Assembly (NCBI GenBank): GCA_905178155.1
Contig: CAJINV010000017.1
Span: forward strand, 364,722-428,721
DNA from: Amoebophrya sp. A120
Taxonomy: Eukaryota; Sar; Dinophyceae; Syndiniales; Amoebophryaceae
Direction of reading: 5' to 3'
DNA: 64,000 bases
Within the stretch, counting starts at the first letter, position 1; each line of letters opens with the position of its first letter. The notes beneath the pieces are model-generated. The model saw nothing but the letters and a program-made list of their open reading frames with translations, ran no database searches and was not told where the DNA came from. Below, piece after piece: positions 35,695 through 47,600 of the stretch. Both the position numbers and the translations under genes were made by a program.

Positions 35695-36681
35695 ATGTTG
35701 CTCCAGCAGCAGAGCACAGGCAGCTCGGGCAGCAAAAGTGGCAGAAGCTTCAGGAAGTCTGGAGATGAAGTTGTTCCGCCGCGCTCGGTGGAGCAGGAGG
35801 AGGTGGAGCCTGAAGCTGCGCAACACAGCGTGAGGATGAAACAGACCGTCGTCCAGGCGGAACCTGCTCGCTACAGAGAACCATCTGGCGGCCCGTCGCG
35901 AGAACAAGACCTGGATTTCTTGTGTTGCAACCAGAGCTGCCCTGGAGACTACCGCAAGAGCACTGTGGAGGCGCAGCATTACGCGCAGCGGAAATTTATA
36001 GTGCAACAGGCAGCTGCCGCTGCGCACGCTCAGCAGCAAACGGCAGGCGGAAAGAGGGCCACGTCCTCGCAACAGGACCGAGTGCACTTCGACAATGGCA
36101 ACGACCTATCGGTGACTGCAGGTGGAGGCCCGACGGAGCAGACAAGTAGCACAACTTCAGCAGATCATCATTTCTGTGGAGGTGCACATGATCTTGCCAG
36201 CCCCGAGCATCATGCTCCTGCCCCTGCGTCAACGAATCAGCTCCGAGAGCAGGACAAGAAAAAAGCGTACCGCCCCGGCGCTCCCAGAGCAGCATCCCGG
36301 TCGGACATACTCCCGGACGCTCGGGCAGCTCTCGTGGCCGCCGCGACGACCAGCACTCCCGGTCTCCGGGGCCGCGACATCGCGAATTGCAGCGAAGGGG
36401 AAAGAACAAGTTTTTCCACACAAACGCTGCAAAAACGGCTCGACCTGTTTCGGTGTACCTCCTCAAACCTGCCGGCGGAAGAAAGGTGGCTGCAAAGGCG
36501 GAATCTGGTCAGCAGAAAGCCGCACTCTGTTTTAGGACGCTTTGCTCGTAGCCGCGGAAGGAAGGTACTTATTTTTTCATACATAACATTATGCTGCGGT
36601 ATAGTTTTTCTTTTTCACGTTCTCCTAAATCTGAATCCGATAGATCCCGAGGGGCCGCGTATCAGCCCAAAAGCTTCATAA
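35695..36681 (+). CDS. Hypothetical protein, possible C-terminal membrane anchor
   Basis: A 328-aa frame from ATG 35695. It is Ser/Gln/Ala-rich, with a Cys-containing patch (DLDFLCCNQSCPGDYRKS) and a basic stretch before KVLIFSYITLCCGIVFLFHVLLNLNP, which could be a membrane anchor close to the C-terminus. Alternatively that T-rich segment is a GT-AG intron: GTACTT follows GGAAG near 36565 and CCGATAG precedes ATCCCGAGG near 36644. In that case the protein has no anchor and a different end. RNA evidence is needed to decide. No family recognised. Confidence 0.5.
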   Translation: MLLQQQSTGSSGSKSGRSFRKSGDEVVPPRSVEQEEVEPEAAQHSVRMKQTVVQAEPARYREPSGGPSREQDLDFLCCNQSCPGDYRKSTVEAQHYAQRKFIVQQAAAAAHAQQQTAGGKRATSSQQDRVHFDNGNDLSVTAGGGPTEQTSSTTSADHHFCGGAHDLASPEHHAPAPASTNQLREQDKKKAYRPGAPRAASRSDILPDARAALVAAATTSTPGLRGRDIANCSEGERTSFSTQTLQKRLDLFRCTSSNLPAEERWLQRRNLVSRKPHSVLGRFARSRGRKVLIFSYITLCCGIVFLFHVLLNLNPIDPEGPRISPKAS

Positions 36682-37339
36682 ATGTGCTTGCTGCGGCCAA
36701 TATATCAAATCGACTATGAAAATTTAGATGGACAATAAATTTAAATTAGAAGGAGCCTCGGAGGCAGCATATTTGAATGATGATAATTATTGAAATAGGA
36801 ATTCATACGCATTACTATCCATAGAACACCAAGATCAGGCAGATCGGTTCAAAGTGATAAATCAAAACTGATTGGCACGAAATTGAACTTCACCGAAGGT
36901 GAAGATGATCCAAAGAATGCGCTCCATCTGGCAAGCTGAAAAATATCGGTAAAGCCAAAGTATGAAGTCTCTGTGTCGGTCATGATCTGTGGAAGGATAT
37001 TGATAATTACGATAGTTATGAAATGAATGTTGCAGCTATTGCTAGGATCAGTGTCTGTGTGGCTACACTTTCTCCTGTTGTGTTGACGCCAACTGCTGCT
37101 CAACTATACTCACTGCGATACAGGTCATTTTTGCGGCGTTTTATTTCCAGCACTATGCTCTGATTTATCGGATTACTTCGTGCTGAGGTCTGCGTACCTT
37201 GGTACGAATTTCTATTTGTGCCCACCAAAGTTAGCTTTTAACTTCTTTTTAAAGACGTCACGGTGTCAAAACACGCTCACCTCCTCATCCAAGAACATTT
37301 TGCGTTCGTCGAGACAGCATTTAAAACGCTAATCGGACG
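36682..37339. other. Intergenic
   Basis: Nothing assignable; the 5' region of the ABC transporter. Confidence 0.4.
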
Positions 37340-40300
37340 ATGAATTCTGACGAGCCAACCACGCTTGAAGATCTGTTTTCCCCGAAATCTGTTCAGGATG
37401 CTGCGGGGCGCTTTTCCGAAGACGTTGACTCTGTGGAAAACATCACGCGCGCCAGCCAGCATCAGCAGGCCACCCCGAGCACACCAGCAGCAGGCGATCA
37501 TGATAACCCAGCTTCCGAAGGCCGGACGGTCGGCGTGAATGACGCGGTGCGCCGGGAGTTGCAGGAGTGTTCTTCGCTCACCGCAGCGGAGCGGCGACGG
37601 AACTACCTGGCGCTAACCGGGAAGTTGCCCTCACAGAAATCGCAGCACTTGCGGAAGTCCAGATCGCAGCAACTGTACGAAAAGCAACAGCAGCACATAG
37701 CAAATGAGGACGAGCTGGATACTTTACTGCACGACGACGGCGCCCGCTTGCGCATGCAGTGGCTGGCACTATCCTCTGCGTCGCGGGAGAGCGTTACCAG
37801 CAGCCAAAATTTGGTGAACAACCGACGGCTGCGGTCCTCCATTTCCCCGTCCACGGTACATAACATGATCATGTCCTCGTCCTCCCGCCCTGGCACGAAT
37901 ACTCTGGTGAACACTGGCGCAATGACGAACACGGCAAGTAAACTCTCCACGATTAGCAATGAGCACGAGGAGCAGACTACTGCGCACTTCGGATTAGTGC
38001 TCCACCCCTCGAGCAGTGGCCCGTCGTCAGAGCGGGGAAATTATCTGATGGACAGGATGGAGGTAGGACATCAAGGTCTGCATCAGCAGCAGATCGATTT
38101 TTCCCCCGCCGACCAGGTAGAAGACAATTTGAGCCTTGTCAGTCCGCCACCACTGCCAACGGGGACGGACGAAAGGACTCTGCAACGCGCACTGAGCAAC
38201 GAAAGTGCCATCGAGCCGAGAAGGGACCCACACGATTCCTTTCTGCACAGCATGTCGAGGCCTCTCGCGGGAAGAAGAGCAGTGCAAGACTTGATGTTTC
38301 CCGCGGATAGAGCTGCTGCAGCTCTACCTCCGGAGGGGACGATGAATCATACGTCGAATCATCCACAACAAGTCCATCTTTCCGTACCACAGAACGCGGC
38401 CATGGCCGGTCTTACAACTGGGTCGTGTGCGGATACGAATCTAGCGGAACAAATGAGGCCAGGAATGATGAATCACGTTCACGAGCCCACAACACCCGTC
38501 GCCCCTGCGCCTGCAGGTCCTGCTGCGGAGTTGAGTAAGAAGAACATTCAGCAACACGACCGAGAAAACGCTCCGCGTCCCATCGTGCCGGTTGTGGGCG
38601 GCGGTCTTGGGCAACATCACCTAGTACAGCCAGGCTTCAGTGGTCCTCACAGTCCTCAACAATTTTTACTGCCCGGTGGTAAAAATTATATACCGACAGC
38701 CCCACCACACGGAGCTGCTGCTGTTCCTACCACTGCCCTCGCGGGGCCTGGTGGTGTGAAAAAGGGCGGTGAGGACTTGCGCTACAAGTCGCCTTTTGAC
38801 GAAACCTTGGAGCGCGGCGCCACCTTAGACTGGGATGACCTGTCGTTCGAGGTGCAGGGGAAAAAGATCCTTCGCCACTGCTACGGCCGACTCTTCCCCG
38901 GGGAAGTCGCGTGCCTCATCGGCCCCTCGGGTGCGGGAAAATCGACGTTGATGAACCTGCTGGCCGCGAGACAGCGGTGGAGGGGGCCGGGATTGAAGCT
39001 TACGGAGAACTGCATAAGGTTCGGCGGCCGGGTCGCGGACTACGAGGGATTGAAGGATTCCGTTGCGCTGATCATGCAAGCCGAATCTTTCGTCGAAACG
39101 CAAACGGTGGAAGAGTCACTCCGCTTCGCGGCAATTTTACGAGGCTGCGCAGCAGCGGGCGAGTCGACCACGGAGGAGGATTTCTTCGGGCCCTACTTGT
39201 CCGACAGCAGTTGTGAGGAGGAAGAAGATCTGGATGTCGATACAGCAGGAAGAGTGGATCATCCAGCAGCCGTGGTGGCCGAGGATTTCAGTCCGGAAAA
39301 CGAGAAATTCGATCTCGAGTCCCAGCAGCCCATGTTGCCAAATAAGGATCATCGACGTCGTGGTGGAGAAAAGGATAAAGCCCAACCATCACGGTCAGGA
39401 AGAATCTCCAATGGAAATAGGAACAAGACGAGAACCAACCAGGATAAGATCCGGCGGAAGATGAAGCGGAAGAACAAAAAAGAGACACTCAGCCTGATTG
39501 ACCAGAAGATCAACGACGTTTTAGGCATGCTTGGCCTCGACACTTGCCGAAACGTCCCGGTTCTGCGAATATCGGGCGGGCAAAAGAAGAGATTGGGAGT
39601 TGCGCTTGAGCTTATCGCCGACCCCAAGATATTGTTTCTGGATGGTACAGTGTGATTTTTTGTAAAATAGAACTAAATAGAAGATGTTGATGTTGCAAAG
39701 AATTATATGCTTAATTCATTGCGCGAAATCTTTTCCCTTTCTTATTCTTTCCCTTTTCGCTCACCCTGAATGACTGTGACAGAGGCGCTAGTATAATTAT
39801 CCGAGACATACACCACGACTACATCCTCAACACACGACAGAACCAACTTCCGGCCTGGACTCCTTTTCGTCCCTGCAATTGGTCCAAAACCTCCGCACCA
39901 TAGCCCGGGAGAAGCAGGCGATCATTTGCCTCACGGTGCACCAGCCCGGGTCGGATCTGTTCGCCCTGTTCGATCGGGTTTACTGCATGCGATACGGAGA
40001 GATTCTGTTCCACGGTTTGAACAAAAACTTGGATAACGTGCTCCACATGATCAACCCGAACGCGATCCGCGAAGACGCAGCAGCAGCAGACCGGGAAAAC
40101 CGCATAAAAAAACGCCGAATTGAAGGAGAAGCCGGGTCCGACGACCCGATCTTCGGAATGGGTATTGGTAGTAAAGTAGCGGCGAACTACGGCAGTGGTT
40201 CTCCTTCTCGAAGATCTCGTGTTCGTGCTGGAATAAATAAGAGAAATGAAACAACAGGAGCTGCGGTCGTTCCTCCTGCGTATCCTCCTGGTGCAGATTT

Positions 40301-43300
40301 CGCTACATCAACCTCCTCCAACAGTCTTAACAACGTTCTGAATTCGACCAACCAGCACAGCAGCCAAAACGATCTGGACTTCGCCCTGGCGGTGCAAAAC
40401 GCGAGTGCTTTTGACGTGAATTTTACGACGGATAACGAAAGAACGCCTTCGCCAACTGGTGCTCGGAGAAAGAACATTAACCGAAAAATTCCAGACAATT
40501 ACGATGCGAGAATTAGTCCGGAGGGCCAAGCTGCCAGACCACTTGGTGATGAAGTAGAAGCTGCTGCTGGTACAAAAAGTTCTGGCGCGGCGGCAACACC
40601 TAGACCAGAAATTCTGAGCAGCAACCGCCCTGTTGTTCCCCAACTCCCAGATGACGAATTTATTAAGCGAACTACCTCCACTACCACGTCCAGTCCGGGT
40701 AACATCTCCCGCGCCGGGCAAGGAAATTCGCCCTCTCATGGTGCCGTGCTCGCAGGACAGTTATTTGTCGCCGATCATGGTGGTGCACCAGCAAGAACAA
40801 TGAATGGAGCGTCTACTTCTTCTGCAACTGAGTTTGTGTTTCCACAAATCGCAGCAAATTACCCAGTTGCAGATTCAAAACAAGAACTCCCAGCATCGAT
40901 AATTGTCGGAACGGGCCCCGCTTCCTCCTCCTCCGCCGGCTTCGTTCCGCAGACTTCTGATGATCGCCAGCACCAGCCTCAACACCACGGTTGCGTGGAA
41001 CTCTGCAGGTTTATGCGGTCCTGGACGATCCCGGGCTTCGTCGCGATGTGTGGCCACCCGATTCCGCTGGAGTTTTCCACCTGCGATTGGCTTTTGAACC
41101 TGGCCCAGTCGCTGGAGGAGGCCGAGATCAAGTCGATCATTGAGAAATCGCGGAAAATTTTTGACGCGGGCCTGGTCTCAGTCTCCGATTTTGAAGTAAT
41201 CGTGGAGAAAGCCAAGCAGGAAGCCCTGAAAAACGGCAGCGGAAGCGGAAAAGCAGGCCGCGGATCGACAAATTCGGAAAGAATTTTTGCGAACGTCGTA
41301 TCAACGTCTACGCCAAAAAAAGCAGCAGAGCCACAGTTTTCACCTTCCAATTATGCCACCGACGACCCCCACCAGGATGAACACGAGATGGACCTGTTCC
41401 TGCAAAATCGTATTTCCGCACTCTCTCCCGTTGGTACTAGCCGGGACGAGATGAAGGGGTTGGATCTGATAGAGAACGACTACGACATCCGGAGTCTGTC
41501 CCAAAGAAGTAGCACCGACGTGGTTCTTCTACCGCCTATTTCCAAAGAACACTATCATGATGACCGCGAAAGTGGTACTTCTGCTTCAGCTGCACGACCA
41601 GCGGTATCTGAAAAACACCCAGAGCAGGTGGCTTTCCTCGATGGTAGTGGCCAGCACCACCAGCAACTTCCCCGCTCCTCCGGTTCCACCTCCATCTACC
41701 ACCAGCCCTACTCGACCCAGAAGCTCCGCCCCCGGGCCCGGCCGTCCTGCATGGCGCAACTGTACTGTCTGACGAAGCGAGAAGTGTCCCACACCTTTCG
41801 CTCGCTCTTTTCGCTCATTTTCCGCACGTTCACGCCGGTGATCCAAGTCGTCCTCTACTCCATCGCCTTCATGAACACGGGCCGCAACCTCGCCACCGGG
41901 GTGGAGATCGGCCCCGACGGGAATCTGCAACCCATGACGAGCCGGGCGCAGTTTTCGGCCAGGATCCGGGATCTCTTCATCTCCATCGCGACGGTGTATT
42001 TCATGTCCTTCACCGCGGGCGCGCAAGTGGTGATTCTGAACATTCCGAAGGAGCGAGCGGTGTTTATGGCGTTCTCAAACGTTACATTCTCAACTGTTAC
42101 ATGAAATTTGTAATGCAAGAATGGCAAAAGTGAAACGGGAAACGTTGCGCCTTTTGCATTACAGGTTTGGAGCAGATTGTAATGCTATCTAGCGCGTCGA
42201 GAAGTTGTCATGCGGAGAAGGCTTGATCGTGTTAAGAGTGATAGTGTTTTTGCATGACAAATCATGTAACAGTTGAGAATGTAACATTTGAGAGCGCCAT
42301 AGTGTTCCTGCGGGAGTACACCAGCAATCTGTACTCCGCGAGCATCTACTTGCTGTCGAAAATGCTGGTGGAGCTACCGTATCCTGTGCAAAAGCATCGT
42401 ACTCGTAGTAATTGCAGTCATGCATGACAAATCTGGTTCCTTAGCTTATTCAGCATTACAAATTCCATTTTTCCTTCTGCAAAAATTTGTATGTAATGCT
42501 ATCTCTACTAGTACGATACTTTTGCAATGCATATACCGATCACGTTGTTTCAGACACTGCTGATTGCGGCGATTATGAAGGGCGGCTACGGGTATAACAG
42601 CGGGTTTTTGGAAATGTGGTATCGCGAGGAAAAATGCCCCCAGCCCCAAAGTTGCAAAAATTTGTGATGCAAAGTTTCCAAATGAAAACTTTTTGTCATG
42701 CATGAAAGGAATATGAACCTTTCTGATGCAGAGTCTAGGTGTGTGTCGCGTCGCTTGCATGACAGGCGCCGCTATTGCTGGGATCTTTTGCAATACGAAT
42801 GTTTGCTATTCACGATCGGAAATCTGTGATGCTGATAGATGCAAGAGGGCGAATGTTTCATTTGGAAAGGTTTGCAACACAAATGCTCCCAAGTTCGGGG
42901 GTGGGGGCATTTTTCATTGTAATATGTGGCTGCTGTTGTTTCTGTCCATGTCGTCCGGCGGGGCGGTTGGGGTGGCGATTTCCACGTCGACGACCATGCC
43001 GGAGGTGTCGCTCGTGCTGCTCACCGTGATCACGAACACCATCCCCGCGTGCTTCGCCGGCGTGATGCGGGCTTTATCGCAGATCCCCGCCTGGATCCGG
43101 TGGCTGAAGCACGTGATCCAGATGTCGCACATTAGCGCCGCCATGGCGATGATTGAGTTCGACAGTATCGGCACTGTGTCGGAAAACGCCGAATACCAAC
43201 AGTACTTCGAGGAGGAACGGAAGAGCTTCTTCGAAGGCAACGACATCCGGAAGGAATTGCTCGCCTATTATTTCAGCATGGCGCTGCTGCTCTGGTTCGT

Positions 43301-43358
43301 GTTTCGAGGCTTAGGAATACTGTTCCTCAAGGCAAATGCGAAGAGTGCGATTGATTGA
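37340..43358 (+). CDS. ABC half transporter, ABCG type, with long disordered inserts
   Basis: Exons 37340-39644, 39841-42064, 42307-42379, 42539-42619 and 42930-43358 total 5112 nt, 1703 aa. Intron 1 is GT-AG (196 nt) and splits the Walker B/D-loop as FLD-EPTSGLDS. The other three gaps are TIR elements. The nucleotide-binding domain shows Walker A GPSGAGKST (528-536) and signature ISGGQKKRLGVALE (744-757), with the membrane domain after it: the reverse ABCG order. Rebuilt membrane motifs ERAVFLREYTSNLYS and VELPITLFQTLL align without gaps to the family's ERxVFxRE and ExPxxxxQTL blocks. About 480 N-terminal residues, an acidic insert before the signature and about 600 residues between the domains are low complexity, so it is far longer than a 600-700 aa ABCG half transporter. 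Probably a lipid or xenobiotic exporter; substrate unknown. Confidence 0.85.
42065..42301. mobile_element. Introner-like element with about 44-bp TIRs
   Basis: The left arm 42065-42108 (TATGGCGTTCTCAAACGTTA...) pairs with the right arm 42258-42301 with only a few differences. Perfect flanks GTGTT lie at 42060-42064 and 42302-42306. Collapse rebuilds ERAVFLREYTS. The nearest GT-AG pair (42081 to 42292) would leave eight extra residues inside this motif. Confidence 0.93.
42380..42533. mobile_element. Introner-like TIR element, GCAAAAGTATCG family
   Basis: TATCCTGTGCAAAAGCATCG opens the element, and the inverse of TATGCATTGCAAAAGTATCG closes it. Perfect flanks TACCG lie at 42375-42379 and 42534-42538. 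Collapse gives VELPITLFQTLLIAA, the exact ABCG spacing. The only in-frame GT-AG alternative I found (GTGCAA to TTTCAG) would delete ITLFQ. Confidence 0.93.
42620..42924. mobile_element. Introner-like TIR element, GAAAAATGCCCCC family
   Basis: TATCGCGAGGAAAAATG then CCCCCAGCCCC at the left pairs with GGGGTGGGGGCATTTTTC and CATTGTAATA at the right. Perfect flanks TGTGG lie at 42615-42619 and 42925-42929. Collapse reads FLEMW-LLLFLSMSSGG. No AG acceptor lies near the right end. Confidence 0.9.
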
Positions 43359-44652
43359 TAATTAGAGATTATTGAATAAAGTGTGGCGGTCTCATGTCTT
43401 GGCGAAGGAAGAACAAAAGCGAGGTAGTAGTGGTTTTGAGAACTACATGCACAGTGGTAATTACGACTCTTATTTAAAGAGGGCACTGATACAGAGGCGC
43501 TTCTCTATATTTTTCATGATAGCGCTCTAGACATCGATTCTTTTGGTGTTTTGGTTTTGTGATGAGAAGTAGGTGGAGTAGATGTAGTAGTGGTTTATTC
43601 CCCTCCTCCTGCTAAAGTATTGCAACACATACCTTCCAGCTGCGCAAGCGCGGCCACGTCCACCCAGAGCTACTTCTGATCACAGTAGTTCTCCGAAGCC
43701 GTAGACTTTTCGACGTTTCAGGAGTATTCATTTCCAAGAAATAGATAGAAAAGAATGAAGACCACATCGAAAGAACCCCGCTACGCTGAAACCTCGCAAC
43801 CACAAAAGAGTGAAGGAGACGCTCATTCTTACTCGCGCAGCATGTCACCAGCCTATATATGTAGCAAGGACCTCCCCCCCCGCCGAAACGTTATTTTTAT
43901 CGCAGCACAACCCTTCCCTCCATCCCCGGACTCCCTTTGAATAATATGGTCTTGCACACATTGCAATCGCCCGAGCACGAGCTCGAATATTTTTTTGACT
44001 TACGAGAACCCTCGCTCGGAATCGGATTCGTGATCGTGTTCGAATGGATTTTGCCGAAGAGGCCATGTTCCCCGAGTTTTCATTGGATTGAACGACAAAA
44101 ATGTTGGTTGCGTCGCTGCAGCACTTTTTCCTTGTGCTTTCTCATATCGTTGCACAGAAATAACAATAAGACGAAGAACAAGAAAATTGCTTGCGACAGT
44201 TGATGTAGTTGGCCAGACACGCGCAGAAGGCTGGATGCCCTGCGACGCAGTGCTGATTATCGTGAGATGAGAGCAAAAGTCGACGGTGTTGTCTTGTACG
44301 CGCAGCACAGTAGAGGTGTCAATTATGCTACGCAAAAATGTGAATCATTCTGTCAAGTAAGAGTAACATGTTCTTAGCTACCAATCATGTTTTCCAAAGC
44401 GACCTATTGATAGCTATAATTGTTTGTTGTCATAGTTGAATGTGAGTAGCGGACGAATATCAAGGTAAGTATTATAAAATTTCTTCCTTGTTCCTTGCTC
44501 CAGAAGCGAAAGCACAGACATTGTTTGTAGTGTCTCGTCTGCTCATCGCCCGCCAAAGACTGCGGCGCGAGCGGATGTTGTAAGAGGTTTTTTGCTCATC
44601 CTGTGTGAACGACTGAAATTGTGAGCTTGGAGACAATAAACTTTCCACCACC
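43359..44652. other. Intergenic
   Basis: About 1.3 kb with no gene recognised; the topoisomerase II 5' region. The start context at 44653 is CCACCATG. Confidence 0.4.
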
Positions 44653-47600
44653 ATGCCGGAGCAGCCAAAGTCATCGCCGCAGGACCTCAAAGGGGCGTCC
44701 AGTTCTCATGCGGCGAAACGACATGGGAAGACCATCGAACAAATTTACCAGAAGAAGACACAGTTGGAGCATATCTTGCTCCGTCCGGACACGTATGTCG
44801 GTTCTTGCGAACCTCAGATGTCCGAAATGTGGGTCTTCGACAGGGATACGGCGTCGATGCAGTTCCGGAAGATTACCTACACCCCCGCATTGTACAAGAT
44901 TTTTGACGAAATCCTTGTCAACGCCGCGGACCACCTGCAGCGCTCGCAGTCCAAAATGGACAAAATCAACGTCACGATTAACCAGGAAACCGGAGAGATA
45001 GCAGTCTACAACAATGGCGATGGAGTACCCGTCGAGATGCACAAGGAGCACAATGTTTATGTTCCGGAATTAATCTTCGGTAACCTTCTCACATCTGATA
45101 ACTACGACGACAACGAGAAGAAGGTCACAGGCGGGAGAAACGGTTACGGTGCGAAGTTGACAAATGTTTTCAGCAAGAAATTTGTTTTGGAAACCGCGGA
45201 CCACAAAGCGAAGAAACGGTTTACGCAGGTGATGCGGGATAACATGTCGGTAAAAGAAAAGCCGAAGATCGAAGCCTGGGGCAAGGAACCCTACACGAGG
45301 GTGACTTTTCAGCCAGATCTCGAAAAGTTTGGCATGAGGGAGCTGGACGATGACACGGTGTCTTTGTTCCACAAAAGAGTGTGGGATATAGCGGCAACGA
45401 CAGATAAGAAGTGCAAGGTACTTTTGTTTATGTACAAACTGATTTCTTCGTGATCACCAGGAGGAGTTGTATTCCTATTGCCATGTAGAAGTAGCAGACA
45501 AACACAGACTCGCACTCGGAGGCTTCATATCTATGCGCCTCCGCGGCGGGGCTCTCTTGTTTGAGTTTTATTTTCTCAATTGGAATGAAAATCAGGTTTT
45601 CCTCAACGACAAAGCCCTTCCGATCAACGACTTTCACTCGTACGTGAACTACTTCGTAAAGTCGGTTTCGGTAGTAGAGGAAGGTGAGGGCAACAAGCCA
45701 CTTCAAATCATCTACGAGAAGTGTAACGAGCGATGGGAAGTCTGCGTCACGCTTTCTCTCGAGCAACAGTTTCAGCAGGTCTCGTTTGTGAACAGCATCA
45801 ACACAATCAAAGGCGGTACACACGTCAGTCACGTCACCGACCAGTTGGTCGAAGTCCTGCTCGCCAAGGCACAGAAGGGAAACAAGAAGGGAATGCAGAT
45901 CAAGCCGGCGAATGTGAAGCAACATCTCTGGGTCTTCGTGAACTGTCTGGTCGAAAACCCAGCATTTGATTCACAAACAAAGGAGACGCTGAAGACGCAA
46001 CAGTCGAAATTCGGATCAAAGTGCGAGCTGTCCGATACGTTTATCAAGGACGTGTTGAAAAATACCGGGGTGATTGATATGATTGTGAATTGGGCGAAGG
46101 CGAAGGAGAAAGTGGACTTGGGGAGGAAGCTGAAGTCCAGTGGCAACCAACTGCGAGTGTTAGGGGTTCCAAAACTGGAAGACGCAAACGAGGCGGGCGG
46201 GAAAAAATCGAGTCAATGCACTCTCATTTTGACCGAAGGAGATTCCGCAAAGGCGTTGGCGGTATAGCTAGTGAACTCTTTTGAATTTTATGTAAATTTC
46301 TTCTTTTTGTTTTTAAAAGCAGAAAGCAAAACCAAAATCATCGATGAAGATGCCGATGCATCACACAACATGTTTCCCTGTGCATAGATCATCAATAAAA
46401 CCAGGTCGCGGGCCTTTCTGTAATTGGCCGCGATTTTTACGGTGTCTTTCCTCTCCGAGGTAAAGTGCTAAACGTCCGGGAAGCCGCTCATAAGACACTA
46501 CTAGCGAACGCGGAAATCCAGTCCATCCTGAAAATAATGGGCTTGACCCCCGGGCAGGAGTACGATGACTTGAACAAGCTGCGATATGGTTCGATCATGA
46601 TCATGACAGATCAAGATCTAGATGGGTCTCATATCAAGGGCCTGCTGATTAACCTCATCGAAGCCTGGTGGCCGTCGTTGATGAAGCACAAAGGTTTTCT
46701 CAAGGAGTTCGTAACCCCAATCGTGAAAGTCCACAAGAACGGGAAAAATGAAAAGAAGTTCTACACCTTGCCCGACTATGAAGCCTGGAAACTTTCGCAC
46801 AACAACGGTATACCTACAAATCCTGCTGCTTTATGTGACGCAGAAAAAACATAAATGCATATACTTTTTCTTTTCTGTTGATGGAACGAATGAATTGCAA
46901 TTTTATCACATGCATTTTTCAGGTAAGGGCTGGGATATCAAGTACTACAAGGGTCTCGGAACTTCAACAGCAAAAGAAGCGAAAGAGTACTTTCGAGACA
47001 TCGAAATCAACGAAATAAAATTTTCGTACACCGATGACGCACAAGAAGCTGTCGACTTAGCGTTCAACAAAGCGCGTGCAGATGACAGGAAAGATTGGAT
47101 GAACAACGCGAAGTCGACCGACATCGTGGATCACAACAAGAAGGAGCTGAGATACACGGACTTTGTCAACAAGGAGCTAGTGTGGTTTTCCAAGTACGCA
47201 GCATTGCGCGCAATCCCCAACGTGATTGACGGATTTAAACCCGGACAGCGAAAGATAGTCTTTTGCGCATTCAAGAAGAAACTGAAGAAAGACATCAAGG
47301 TGGCGCAGTTCGTCGGGTATGTGAGTGAGAAGGGAGCCTACCATCATGGCGAAAAATCACTGGAGGACACGATTGTTGGAATGGCGCAGGATTTTGTAGG
47401 ATCAAACAATCTGAATTTGTTTTTCCCAAGTGGTCAGTTTGGAACAAGATTGGCTGGTGGAAGTGACCACGCGAGCGCAAGGTAACAGTTTTGATTTGCG
47501 CTTCTTGTAGTTGGGTTTTCTCCCCGTCCTCCGGTGCAGCCGAGTTCGTTGTCCGCTTTCTCAAAACCTTAAATCTTCAAATTCAAAAAAAATCAAACAG

